Part shown: positions 36,038 to 45,051 of the stretch, piece by piece
How the letters are laid out: every line of letters starts with the position of its first letter
Position numbering within the stretch: the first letter of the stretch is position 1
Assembly: GCF_019753045.1 (NCBI RefSeq)
Contig: NZ_JAIELN010000022.1
Span: 1-64,000, forward strand
DNA length: 64,000 nucleotides
Source of the DNA: Hyphomicrobium sp.
GTDB lineage: Bacteria > Pseudomonadota > Alphaproteobacteria > Rhizobiales > Hyphomicrobiaceae
Reading direction: 5' to 3'
The notes under the pieces: generated by a model
Told to the model about the DNA's origin: nothing
The model's database searches: none
Seen by the model: the letters and a program-made list of their open reading frames with translations, nothing else
Made by a program: the position numbers and the translations under genes

Positions 36038-36961
36038 TTAGCCGCCGCTTGCGAGCTTGCGGACTTCCTCGCCGAAGTCCTCTTCCTTCTTGTCGATGCC
36101 TTCGCCGAGCGCGAAGCGGACGAAGCCTGCGACCTTGATCGGTGCGCCGGCCTTACCCTCGGATTCCTTGACGGCCTGAGCGACCGTCTTGGTGGTGTCG
36201 TGGATATACTGCTGCTCGAGCAGGCAGTTTTCCTTGGCGAACGCCTTGATGCCGCCGGAGATGATCTTCTCGAGAACGTCCGGCTTCTTGCCCTGGTTCT
36301 TGTCGGCGAGAATGGCTTTCTCGCGCTCGATCACATCGGCCGGCACCTCGGAAATGTCGAGTGCGACGGGGCTTGCGGCTGCGACGTGCATCGCGATCAT
36401 GCGTGCCAATTCGAACAGCGTCGGCTCGTCGCCGGCACTTTCGAGGGCGACGAGAACGCCGATCTTGCCGAGGCCATCGGCTACGCGGTTATGGACATAG
36501 TCGGCGACGACGCCTTCCTTGACTGCAACCGCTGCCGTCCGGCGAACGGTCATATTCTCGCCGATGGTCGCAACGGCTTCCTGGATCGTCGTTTCGACGC
36601 TGTTCTTGGTGCCGGGATAAGTTGCAGCCAAAAGCGCCTTGAGATCGCCCTTCGCGGCCGGAGCCAGCGCGGCGATCTCGCGGACGAGCGTCTGGAACTG
36701 CTCGTTACGCGCAACGAAGTCCGTCTCCGAGTTCACCTCGACAACGGCGCCTTCGCGGCCCTTCGCGACGATGCCGATGAGGCCATCGGCGGCGACGCGG
36801 CCGGACTTCTTCGCGGCCTTCGAGAGGCCCTTCTTACGCAGCCAATCGACGGCGGCTTCGATATCGCCGTTCGTCTCGGTCAGCGCCGTTTTGCAATCCA
36901 TCATGCCGGCGCCGGTCATATCGCGCAGCTTCTTCACATCTGCAGCGGTGATCGTCGTCAT
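36038..36961 (-). CDS. tsf: Elongation factor Ts
   Basis: EF-Ts exchanges GDP for GTP on EF-Tu. The 307-residue protein has the N-terminal UBA-like region ([18 protein letters not shown]), the core [11 protein letters not shown], and the C-terminal module with [19 protein letters not shown] 36961 opens the conserved start. It lies about 108 bp downstream of rpsB and is followed by a strong terminator. Confidence 0.97.
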   Translation of the reverse strand: MTTITAADVKKLRDMTGAGMMDCKTALTETNGDIEAAVDWLRKKGLSKAAKKSGRVAADGLIGIVAKGREGAVVEVNSETDFVARNEQFQTLVREIAALAPAAKGDLKALLAATYPGTKNSVETTIQEAVATIGENMTVRRTAAVAVKEGVVADYVHNRVADGLGKIGVLVALESAGDEPTLFELARMIAMHVAAASPVALDISEVPADVIEREKAILADKNQGKKPDVLEKIISGGIKAFAKENCLLEQQYIHDTTKTVAQAVKESEGKAGAPIKVAGFVRFALGEGIDKKEEDFGEEVRKLASGG

Positions 36962-37068
36962 TCTGTCACCTATGAGGTTCGAGGCGCCACGATGGGCGCC
37001 TCATATCAGTTCATTCACAGTCGCGCTTCAACAGCACGACAGTTCGATGTCGGACACCAACGCCGGAA

Positions 37069-38058
37069 TTAGACGGTGGCTGCCTCAACGAGCTTCTTGG
37101 CCTGAGCGACCCAGTCTTCCTTGGCGATCTGCCCCCTCAGCTTGAGCTGACGGTCCAGCGACTCGACGTAGTCGGGCGTGAGGTCGGCGATCTGCCAGAA
37201 GTGGTAGACGCCGGCATCGTTGAGGCGCTGCTCGATCTTCGGATTGATGCCCGTGATCCGCTTGAGATCATCAGCTTCGCCGCGCGGCGCTTCGATGCCC
37301 TTGAAGACGACCTTCGGCAGCTCTTCTGCCGGCGGCGTCTCGGATGCACCGACGTCAACGCCGGATGCGCCTTGCGAACGCTCGAGACCGTCGAGGGCAG
37401 CGCGAGCCATCAGATCGCAATAAAGGGTGATTGCACGGCCAGCGTCGTCGTTGCCCGGAACCGGATAATCAACGCCGTCCGGATCGCAGTTGGTGTCGAC
37501 GATCGCGACGATCGGGATGCCAAGCTTGCGCGCCTCTTGGATGGCGATCGCTTCCTTGTTCGTGTCGATGACAACGAGGAGATCGGGCGTACCACCCATG
37601 TCCTTGATGCCGCCGAGCGACTGGTTGAGCTTGTCGCGTTCACGCGTGAGGTTCAGGACTTCTTTCTTCGTGCGGCCCTGCGGGTCGGCCAGGATCTCAT
37701 CGAGCTGGCGGAGACGGCGGATCGACTGCGAAACGGTCTTCCAGTTGGTCAGCGTGCCGCCGAGCCAACGGTGATTGATGAAGTACTGGGCGCTGCGCTT
37801 TGCGGCGTCGGCGATGCCATCGGAAGCCTGGCGCTTCGTCGCGACGAAAAGAACGCGACCGCCGCCGGCGACCGTGTCGGAGACCTTGAGCAGCGCCTGA
37901 TGCAACAGCGGCACCGTCTGCGTCAGATCGAGAATGTGTATTTTGTTGCGCGACCCATAGATGAACGGCGCCATCTTGGGGTTCCAGCGGTGTGCCTGGT
38001 GGCCGAAGTGAACGCCAGCTTCCAATAGCTGACGCATGTTGAAGGCAGGAAGTGCCAT
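37069..38058 (-). CDS. rpsB: 30S ribosomal protein S2 with C-terminal helical extension
   Basis: Residues 1 to about 225 are a standard S2, with [40 protein letters not shown] and [36 protein letters not shown]. After an acidic/Pro linker, residues 262-329 form an extra helix-hairpin-helix-like domain ([26 protein letters not shown]). The same domain is found at the C-terminus of NuoE in this window. Bacterial S2 is usually about 240-260 residues; this one is 329. AAAGGAAACG lies upstream of ATG 38058. A promoter is predicted about 150 bp upstream. Confidence 0.97.
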   Translation of the reverse strand: MALPAFNMRQLLEAGVHFGHQAHRWNPKMAPFIYGSRNKIHILDLTQTVPLLHQALLKVSDTVAGGGRVLFVATKRQASDGIADAAKRSAQYFINHRWLGGTLTNWKTVSQSIRRLRQLDEILADPQGRTKKEVLNLTRERDKLNQSLGGIKDMGGTPDLLVVIDTNKEAIAIQEARKLGIPIVAIVDTNCDPDGVDYPVPGNDDAGRAITLYCDLMARAALDGLERSQGASGVDVGASETPPAEELPKVVFKGIEAPRGEADDLKRITGINPKIEQRLNDAGVYHFWQIADLTPDYVESLDRQLKLRGQIAKEDWVAQAKKLVEAATV

Positions 38059-38204
38059 CGTATCGTTTCCTTTTCCGGTTAGACCTCCGCGAGACTTAAG
38101 AAGAGATTTGCTAGCCGTTTCATGGGCTTAGCGCTTCTCCACCGGAGCGCGATACGGGGCTTTTCATCCGTATTGCGCGAGCGTCTCGCGTGTGAGATGG
38201 CGGC

Positions 38205-38233
38205 TATATACGGGGGATTGTCCGAATGCGCAA
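38205..38233 (-). promoter_or_regulatory. Predicted rpsB-tsf promoter
   Basis: On the minus strand TTGCGC (38228-38233) and TATATA (38205-38210) are separated by 17 bp. The start would leave a leader of about 140 bases before rpsB, long enough for the autoregulatory structure S2 leaders often have. The gene-free gap 38059-38438 otherwise holds an inverted repeat GCACTGC...GCAGTGC (about 38317-38354) that may terminate the upstream small gene. Confidence 0.55.
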
Positions 38234-38438
38234 CCCATGAGGATCATTTGGGCGGCCCTTGCATCCGGCGCGGGAGGACCCGCCCGCCCTCCCCTCCAGT
38301 TAGCGGCCGAAAAGCAGAACGCACTGCGACCGACCAGCGTGGTTCGGAAGGCAGTGCGTCCATGATTTTTCAGGGCATTTTATCAGCCGTCGCGGATCGC
38401 TCCGCTACGCTACCGGCTGCGTCTTCCGGCTTTCGCCG

Positions 38439-38783
38439 TTACTTGCACTTGCCGTCGAGCAACGCGACAGCCCCGTCCATCGCGTTTGCTTCAGGAGAAC
38501 CGTCGGCTGCGTTCTGGCCTGCATCCCAGGCGTTCTCGAAATCGTCGCCAAGCGTCTTGAAGTAGCCGTCGATTTCGTCGCCTGCAGCTTCAGCCTTCTT
38601 CTCGTCGTCGCCGATCTCGTCCATCTTTTTCGACATCGAACAATAGGCTTTGAGCTTCGCGGGGTCGGATGCGGTCGCCTCGAGGTTTTTCTTGATATCG
38701 GGCGCGGCCATTTTCTGGTCGGCGGCGTAAGCAGCGGGGGCGAGCAGCAAAGCAGCGACCAGGGCGGCGTAGAATTTCGACAT
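38439..38783 (-). CDS. Small secreted protein of unknown function
   Basis: The 114-residue product has a clear signal peptide (1-20, cleaved after AYA). The mature part is helical and rich in Ala, Asp, Lys and Glu, with two cysteines (AYCSMSKK and the C-terminal GKCK). It has no membrane segment after the signal. I do not recognise a named family. It stands alone on the minus strand between rpsB and another small secreted gene. Confidence 0.75.
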   Translation of the reverse strand: MSKFYAALVAALLLAPAAYAADQKMAAPDIKKNLEATASDPAKLKAYCSMSKKMDEIGDDEKKAEAAGDEIDGYFKTLGDDFENAWDAGQNAADGSPEANAMDGAVALLDGKCK

Positions 38784-38884
38784 TTTTGCCTCTTATTTGG
38801 CTAGCTCAACAGAGCGGAGCTATGGACGCAAACTGTGTCAGAAGAAGGCAGCGCTTCCGCTACCTTCAATAGAGTTGCAGGCGC

Positions 38885-39148
38885 TTACCGCCAAGCGCAG
38901 TGACGGCGTCCAAAACGGTAGCGGCAGACCCACTTCTGATTGTTTCCGCGGTAGTGCCGCTTGTAACCCCGCCTGTAGTCACGCTTATAGTACCGCTTTT
39001 TTCTGTAATCGACGTGTTCGACAACAGATTTCTCGGCGTGAATGCCGATGCCGTTGAGAGTGGCACCGGCCACGCCAGCATTCGCACTGCCGGCAGCACC
39101 GAGGGTGATAGTTGCGAGCGTCGCTGCAGCGATCAAGCTCATTTTCAT
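38885..39148 (-). CDS. Small secreted basic Tyr/Arg-rich protein
   Basis: The 87-residue product has a signal peptide (1 to about 24, ANA-GV) and a C-terminal half made of Tyr/Arg/Lys-rich stretches (YRKKRYYKRDYRRGYKRHYRG) ending in a CRYRFGRRHCAWR pair of cysteines. AGGAG lies seven bases before ATG 39148, which decides the start; the longer frame to 39184 has no such site. Such cationic tails bind polyanions such as lipopolysaccharide or DNA, but no function is established. Confidence 0.75.
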   Translation of the reverse strand: MKMSLIAAATLATITLGAAGSANAGVAGATLNGIGIHAEKSVVEHVDYRKKRYYKRDYRRGYKRHYRGNNQKWVCRYRFGRRHCAWR

Positions 39149-39282
39149 TGATAGGCTCCTATCGAAACTAGACGCGTCTCTCACGTCTGGTCCCTTAACG
39201 CCTATCTGAGGACAAAGCCGTCGCTAATTTGATTAAAATCTTCACGGGCCGGAGCGGAACAGCCGATTCGCAACCGCTGGTT

Positions 39283-42200
39283 TTAAATTTCGATGATTTC
39301 CGACACGATTGGCAGCGCTTCAATGCGAAGGGCTTCGCGTGGAGAAACGTCATATCGGCCGGGCAATACGAATTCCATTTCGCGATTGCGATCATCGAGC
39401 GCAAGCACGATGCGAATTTCACCACCCCGCGCATTCGGCTTCAAAAATTTTCCGACATCTGAAACGGGCGCAGCTTTTGCGACAACCGACCGGCGATCGA
39501 GCACGAGCTTCAGATTGCGCGGAACAGCGGCCGCGGCCTTGTCGAGTTCTTCGATCGATTGCACACGCAGTTTCATCGTGTCGCCGTCACGCTCGGCTTC
39601 GACGGAAACAATGACGGGTGTTCCTGGCTCGAGAAGGTGGCGGCTCGCCGCCAGCGTGTCCGAGAAAATGATCGCCTCGAATTGTCCAGTCGCGTCGGAG
39701 AATGTGGCGAACGCAAATTTGTTACCTTTCTGGGAGCGCCGCTCGCGGGCCGCGATCACGATACCGGCAAGACGTCCTGCGCTCGCTCCGCGCATCACTA
39801 GCGCCTCGAACTCGCTCACCCGTTTGACGCCGAGCTTTCCCAGCACCCGGTCGTACTGATCGAGCGGATGACCGGAAAGATAGAAGCCAATGGCTTCGAA
39901 TTCAGCCGACAACTTCTCCATGCTGGTCCAGGCGGGCGTCGCCCGCAGCACAAGGTCGGCGGGCTTTCCGCCCGAGCCAAAAAGATCGGTGATGCCCTGC
40001 GCTGCGTCGGCGGTTCGGCGCTGAGCGGACGCAAGGATGGTGTCGGCGTTGGCTGCAACGAGCGCGCGATTGGAATTCAGAGAATCGAAAGCTCCGGCTT
40101 TGGCCATTGTTTCGACGGCTCTCTTATTCAAAGCCTTGGCATCGACACGGCTCGCGAAGTCGCCGAGGCCGCTATAGAGTCCGCCTGCGGTCCGCTCGCT
40201 GACGATCGTTTCGACCGCGGCCGCCCCAATGTTCTTCAAAGCCGCGAGCGAATAGCGAATAGCGCCGCATTTGGAATCGCCGGACGGCGGCTCGACGCCG
40301 AAATCGACGCCCGATTGATTGACGCACGGCGGCAGCATCTTAATTCCGGACTTTCGCGCTTCGGACGCAAACATCGCGAGCTTGTCGGTATTGCCCATAT
40401 CGAGCGTCATCGAGGCCGCGAAGAATTCCTCGCGGAAGTTCGCCTTCAAATAGGCTGTGTGATAGCTGACGAGCGCGTAAGCGGCTGCGTGCGATTTGTT
40501 GAAGCCGTAGCCAGCGAACTTATCGACCAGCTCGAAAATGTAGATCGCGTCTTCCTTTTTGACGCCGTTGGCGAGCGCGCCTTCGACGAAGCGGGCTTGC
40601 TGCTTCGCCATCTCGGCCTTGTCTTTCTTACCCATGGCGCGGCGGAGCAAGTCGGCTTGTCCGAGCGTGTAGCCGCCCATCACCTGAGCGATCTGAATGA
40701 CCTGCTCCTGATAGATGATAACGCCGTACGTCTCCTTCAGGATGCCTTCGAGCATCGGATGCAGGCAGTCGACCGGCTCTTCGCCGTGCTTGCGGTTGAT
40801 GTACGTCGGGATGTTGTCCATCGGGCCCGGGCGATAGAGCGCAACCATGGCGATGATGTCCTCGAAGCGGTCGGGCTTCAGCCGCTTCAAGCTTTCGCGC
40901 ATGCCCGTACTTTCGAGCTGGAACACGCCGGCCGTATCGGCCTTGGCCAGCATCTCGTAAGCCGGCTTATCGTCGAGCGGCAGCGCCGCCAGATCGATAT
41001 CGATACCGCGGCCGCGCTTGATCAGTTCGAGTGCCTTGGCGAGGACCGTCAGCGTTTTGAGGCCGAGGAAGTCGAACTTCACGAGGCCCGCCGCCTCGAC
41101 CATTTTCCAGTTGTATTGGGTGATCGGGAAGTGGGACTTCGGATCGCGATAGAGCGGCACGAGTTCTTCGAGCGGCCTGTCGCCTATCACCATGCCGGCG
41201 GCGTGGGTCGAGGCGTGGCGATAAAGGCCTTCGAGCTTCTCGGCGATTTCGAGCAGCCGCGCGACGATCGGTTCGCTGTCGCGTTCTTCCTGAAGCTTCG
41301 GCTCGCCGTCGATCGCCTCGCGCAGCGTAACCGGATTTGCGGGGTTGTTCGGCACGAGCTTGCAGAGACGGTCGACCTGACCGTAAGGCATTTGCAGCAC
41401 GCGGCCGACGTCGCGCAGCACGGCGCGAGCCTGCAGCTTTCCATGCGTGATGATCTGCGCGACGCGATCATCACCATATTTCTTCTGCACGTAGTCGATG
41501 ACGCGATCGCGCTTTTCCTGGCAGAAGTCGATGTCGAAGTCCGGCATCGAGACGCGCTCGGGATTGAGAAAGCGCTCGAAGAGCAAGCCGAAGCGCAGCG
41601 GATCGAGATCGGTGATCGTCAGTGCGTAAGCAACGAGCGAACCCGCGCCCGAACCGCGGCCGGGTCCGACGGGCACGCCGTTGGCTTTCGACCACTTGAT
41701 GAAGTCGGCCACGATCAGAAAGTAGCCGGGGAACTTCATCTGCGTGATGACGTCTACCTCGTAGGCGAGGCGCTTTTCATAATCCTCGACCGTGAAGCCT
41801 TGCGCGGGACCATGCGCATCCAGCCGGCGCTTCAATCCTTCGATGGCTTGGTTCTTCAGCTCTGCGGCTTCAAGACGGAAGTTTTCGATCTCGCTCAAGC
41901 TGTCGTCGGCGGCGACAAAGCGCGGTAGGATCGGCTTTTTTCCCTCAGGGCGAAATGCGCAGCGGATGGCGATTTCAACGGTGTTCGCCAAAGCCTCCGG
42001 GAGATCGGCGAACAGCGCCGCCATCTCGTCTTCGCTTTTCAGGTAATGCTCGGGGCTTGCGCGGCGGCGATTGTCCTCGACGACGTAGCGGCCGTCCGCG
42101 ATGCAAAGAAGCGCGTCGTGCGCTTCGTAGTGGCCGCGCACCGCGAAATAACATTCGTTCGTCGCGACGATCGGCAGGTTGCGTGCATAGGCGAGTTCGA

Positions 42201-42828
42201 TGAGCTGCGGTTCGACTTCGGCTTCTTCAGGAAGGCCGTGGCGTTGGAGTTCAACGTAGAGCCGGTCGCCGAAAATCTTCTCGAGCGTCTTCAGCCGTTC
42301 GACAGCCTGCTCGTGCTGGCCGTCACGAAGGGCTGCATCGATCGGACCCTGCGGGCCGCCCGTCAGCGCGATGATGCCTCCCGACAGTTCTTCGAGGCGC
42401 GCGACTTTGACGTGCAAAGGTTCATCTGCCGACGGCTCGAAATTCAAAGATTTCGAAAGCCGCATGAGGTTGGCGAACCCCTCAGCGTTCATGGCGAGCA
42501 GCGCTAGCTTGCCGGCCGGCTTAACGCGCGGCTCATTGCTCATCGCCTTGAGCACAACCGTACCGTTGTCTCGATTGTCCCCAAAATCGATATCGAGCGT
42601 CGTGCCCGAAATCGGCTGCACGCCCGCGCCCCACAGCTTTTCAGAAAATTCGAGTGCGCCGAAGAGATTGTTCGTATCGGTCAATCCGAGCGCGGGGAGA
42701 TTCATCGCAGTCGCGAGTTTGGCGAGCTTCGTTATCGGAAGCGCGCCTTCGAGCAGCGAGTAAGCCGAATGCACCTTGAGGTGAATGAACTTCGGGTTTC
42801 GCGCGGGTGGCCGAATCGGGTGTTCCAT
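39283..42828 (-). CDS. dnaE: DNA polymerase III alpha subunit
   Basis: DnaE is the replicative polymerase catalytic subunit. The 1181-residue protein has an N-terminal PHP domain (FIHLKVHSAYSLLEGA, GLTDTNNLFGALEF), the polymerase active site with PDFDIDFCQEKRDRVIDYV, GPGRGSGAGSLVAYAL, and a C-terminal OB fold and tail (about 1000-1170). The length fits DnaE1 rather than the damage-inducible DnaE2/ImuC, and no SOS box is visible upstream. lolD and lolC lie upstream on the same strand. Confidence 0.97.
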   Translation of the reverse strand: MEHPIRPPARNPKFIHLKVHSAYSLLEGALPITKLAKLATAMNLPALGLTDTNNLFGALEFSEKLWGAGVQPISGTTLDIDFGDNRDNGTVVLKAMSNEPRVKPAGKLALLAMNAEGFANLMRLSKSLNFEPSADEPLHVKVARLEELSGGIIALTGGPQGPIDAALRDGQHEQAVERLKTLEKIFGDRLYVELQRHGLPEEAEVEPQLIELAYARNLPIVATNECYFAVRGHYEAHDALLCIADGRYVVEDNRRRASPEHYLKSEDEMAALFADLPEALANTVEIAIRCAFRPEGKKPILPRFVAADDSLSEIENFRLEAAELKNQAIEGLKRRLDAHGPAQGFTVEDYEKRLAYEVDVITQMKFPGYFLIVADFIKWSKANGVPVGPGRGSGAGSLVAYALTITDLDPLRFGLLFERFLNPERVSMPDFDIDFCQEKRDRVIDYVQKKYGDDRVAQIITHGKLQARAVLRDVGRVLQMPYGQVDRLCKLVPNNPANPVTLREAIDGEPKLQEERDSEPIVARLLEIAEKLEGLYRHASTHAAGMVIGDRPLEELVPLYRDPKSHFPITQYNWKMVEAAGLVKFDFLGLKTLTVLAKALELIKRGRGIDIDLAALPLDDKPAYEMLAKADTAGVFQLESTGMRESLKRLKPDRFEDIIAMVALYRPGPMDNIPTYINRKHGEEPVDCLHPMLEGILKETYGVIIYQEQVIQIAQVMGGYTLGQADLLRRAMGKKDKAEMAKQQARFVEGALANGVKKEDAIYIFELVDKFAGYGFNKSHAAAYALVSYHTAYLKANFREEFFAASMTLDMGNTDKLAMFASEARKSGIKMLPPCVNQSGVDFGVEPPSGDSKCGAIRYSLAALKNIGAAAVETIVSERTAGGLYSGLGDFASRVDAKALNKRAVETMAKAGAFDSLNSNRALVAANADTILASAQRRTADAAQGITDLFGSGGKPADLVLRATPAWTSMEKLSAEFEAIGFYLSGHPLDQYDRVLGKLGVKRVSEFEALVMRGASAGRLAGIVIAARERRSQKGNKFAFATFSDATGQFEAIIFSDTLAASRHLLEPGTPVIVSVEAERDGDTMKLRVQSIEELDKAAAAVPRNLKLVLDRRSVVAKAAPVSDVGKFLKPNARGGEIRIVLALDDRNREMEFVLPGRYDVSPREALRIEALPIVSEIIEI

Positions 42829-42930
42829 GTGCCTACGTTATGTACACGACGGCATGCCGCAAGTTAAACGCGCCGGCGCCGCACAGCTCTGAACGAGCCT
42901 TTGTCGGCAGACTTGCAAATCCGTGGATTT

Positions 42931-43641
42931 TCAGCGCGTTTGTGCCAGCGAGATCTCGACAAGGCGGCCTTCATGAACCTGCAGAACGCGGTCCATGCGG
43001 CTTGCGAGTTCAAGATTGTGGGTCGCGATCAACGCTGCAACCCCTTGGCGGCGAATGACATCGATCAGCTGACGGAACACATGTTCAGACGTGTGCGGAT
43101 CGAGGTTTCCGGTCGGCTCGTCGGCTAGCAGAAGCCGCGGGCTGTTCGCCAGTCCACGGCAGATGGCGGTGCGCTGCTGCTCGCCGCCCGATAGCTCGGC
43201 GGGACGATGCTCGGCGCGTCCGGCGAGACCTACGCTTGCGAGAAGCTCGCGCGCGTGTTTATCCGCCGCCTTACGGCTCGTGCCGAGAATGAGCTGCGGA
43301 ATGACGACGTTTTCGAGCGCGCTGAATTCCGGCAACAGCTGGTGGAACTGATAGACGAATCCGATCTCTTTCCGACGGAGCTTCGTGCGCTCGGCTTCGG
43401 TGAGCGTCGCGCAATCGTGGCCGTTGATGATCACGCGGCCGCTCGTCGGGGATTCGAGCAATCCCGTTATGTGCAGAAGCGTAGACTTGCCGGCGCCGGA
43501 AGGCCCGACGAGCGCCACGGCCTGACCGGGCCAAAGAACGGCGTCGACGCCCGTTAAAACCGTGATCTCCTTTTCGCCTTGGCGAAAGGATCTCGTGACG
43601 TTCTCGAGCTGCAGGATCGGCGCGATGGGTGTGGTGTCCAT
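42931..43641 (-). CDS. lolD: Lipoprotein-releasing ABC transporter ATPase LolD
   Basis: LolD powers release of outer-membrane lipoproteins from the inner membrane to LolA. The 236-residue ATPase has Walker A GPSGAGKST, the family-specific VYQFHQLLPEFSALENV, signature LSGGEQQR and Walker B LLLADEPTGNLD. ATG 43641 lies five bases after the lolC stop; GTG 43650, overlapping that stop, is an alternative three codons longer. It forms a pair with the permease gene. Confidence 0.96.
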   Translation of the reverse strand: MDTTPIAPILQLENVTRSFRQGEKEITVLTGVDAVLWPGQAVALVGPSGAGKSTLLHITGLLESPTSGRVIINGHDCATLTEAERTKLRRKEIGFVYQFHQLLPEFSALENVVIPQLILGTSRKAADKHARELLASVGLAGRAEHRPAELSGGEQQRTAICRGLANSPRLLLADEPTGNLDPHTSEHVFRQLIDVIRRQGVAALIATHNLELASRMDRVLQVHEGRLVEISLAQTR

Positions 43642-43646
43642 GGGTC

Positions 43647-44963
43647 TCACTCGTACCGCAACGCTTCAACGGGATCGAGCTTCGACGCTTTCCAAGACGG
43701 ATAGAGCGTTGCGATGACCGACAGTGCAAGCGCCATCAAGACGATGCCTCCCGTTTCGTGCACATCGATCTCTGCGGGCAGCTTCGTCAGATAATAGACG
43801 CTCGGATCGAAGACCGTCGTACCGGAGACCCACGATACGAAGTTCTTGATGTTCTCGATGTTCCAACAGAAGACGACGCCGAGCACCAGTCCGGCGAGCG
43901 TGCCGACGACGCCGATGGAAGCGCCGGTGATCAGGAATATCCGCATCACGGCGCCCTTGGTTGCTCCCATCGTCCGCAAGATCGCAATATCGCGGCCCTT
44001 GTCCTTCACGAGCATCATCAGGCCGGAAATGATGTTCAGCGCCGCGACGAGCACGATCAGCGAGAGGATGATGAACATGACGTTCCGTTCGACCGCGAGC
44101 ACGTTGAAGAACGTCTCGTTGCGCTGACGCCAATCGTTGATGGTGATCGACGGCCCCGTCGCCTCCTGGATAAGCCGATTATAACGATCGACATCTTCCG
44201 GATTGTCGACGACGACTTCGACGACATCGACTTCGCCGTTCTTCGAGAAATATTTCTGCGCTTCGCCGAGCGGCATGAAGATCATCATGCGGTCGTATTC
44301 GGACATGCCCAATTCGAAGATCGAGGTGACCTGATAGGCTTTAGATCTGGGCGCTGTCCCGAACGGGGTTGCAGCTCCGCGCGGCGAGACGAGCGTCACC
44401 GTATCGCCGAGACCGACGCGCAACTGGTTCGCAAGGCGCACGCCCATTGCGATGCCGCTCTGACTGTCGAAGCCATCGAGCGTGCCGGCGCGAACGTTGC
44501 TGGCGACGAGCTTCAGCGATTTCAAATCGTTCTCGCGCACGCCGCGAACGAGACCGCCGAGCGCCTGCGAGGTCGAGGAGACCATCACCTGGCCTTCGAT
44601 GACGGGCATCGCCGTCTGGACGCCGGGCACGCGCGAAATCGTGTTGGCGACATCCGTGTAGTCAGTGAAGGGATCGCCGAGCTTCTGGACGATGACGTGG
44701 CCGTTGAGGCCCATGATCTTGCCGAACAGATCGTGCCGGAAGCCGTTCATCACCGCCATGACGATAATCAACGTCGCGACGCCGAGCATGATGCCGAGAA
44801 ACGAGAACCCGGCAATGACGGAGATGAAACCTTCCTTCCGCCTTGCACGCAGATAGCGGCCGGCGATCATCCATTCGAAGGCCGAGAATGGCTTCGTCCC
44901 GCTGGACGCTACCCGTTCGCCTGAAAACCCAGCCGACGCCTCGCTGTGCCCTGAAACAGTCAT
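43647..44963 (-). CDS. lolC: Lipoprotein-releasing ABC transporter permease (LolC/LolE family)
   Basis: The 438-residue protein has one N-terminal helix (about 45-75), a large periplasmic domain, and three C-terminal helices in an FtsX-like domain (about 300-430) with ILRTMGATKGAVMRIFLITG. FEWMIAGRYLRARRKEGFISVI is the typical LolC/E opening. Alphaproteobacteria usually have one permease that works as a homodimer (LolF-like), and only one is seen here. The ATPase gene follows with a few bases of overlap or gap. Confidence 0.93.
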   Translation of the reverse strand: MTVSGHSEASAGFSGERVASSGTKPFSAFEWMIAGRYLRARRKEGFISVIAGFSFLGIMLGVATLIIVMAVMNGFRHDLFGKIMGLNGHVIVQKLGDPFTDYTDVANTISRVPGVQTAMPVIEGQVMVSSTSQALGGLVRGVRENDLKSLKLVASNVRAGTLDGFDSQSGIAMGVRLANQLRVGLGDTVTLVSPRGAATPFGTAPRSKAYQVTSIFELGMSEYDRMMIFMPLGEAQKYFSKNGEVDVVEVVVDNPEDVDRYNRLIQEATGPSITINDWRQRNETFFNVLAVERNVMFIILSLIVLVAALNIISGLMMLVKDKGRDIAILRTMGATKGAVMRIFLITGASIGVVGTLAGLVLGVVFCWNIENIKNFVSWVSGTTVFDPSVYYLTKLPAEIDVHETGGIVLMALALSVIATLYPSWKASKLDPVEALRYE

Positions 44964-45051
44964 CGTGGCCTCACCGCCGTTTCCCCAATCGCGCGCCGCA
45001 TCGCAGCTCCCTGTGTCGCAGTTAAGGCCGTTTGACCGTATTCCAGCCGTT

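Noticed and set aside
38317-38354. Inverted repeat GCACTGC...GCAGTGC as a firm terminator
   Set aside because: The loop is long and no clean T-run follows on either strand; mentioned only with the rpsB promoter.
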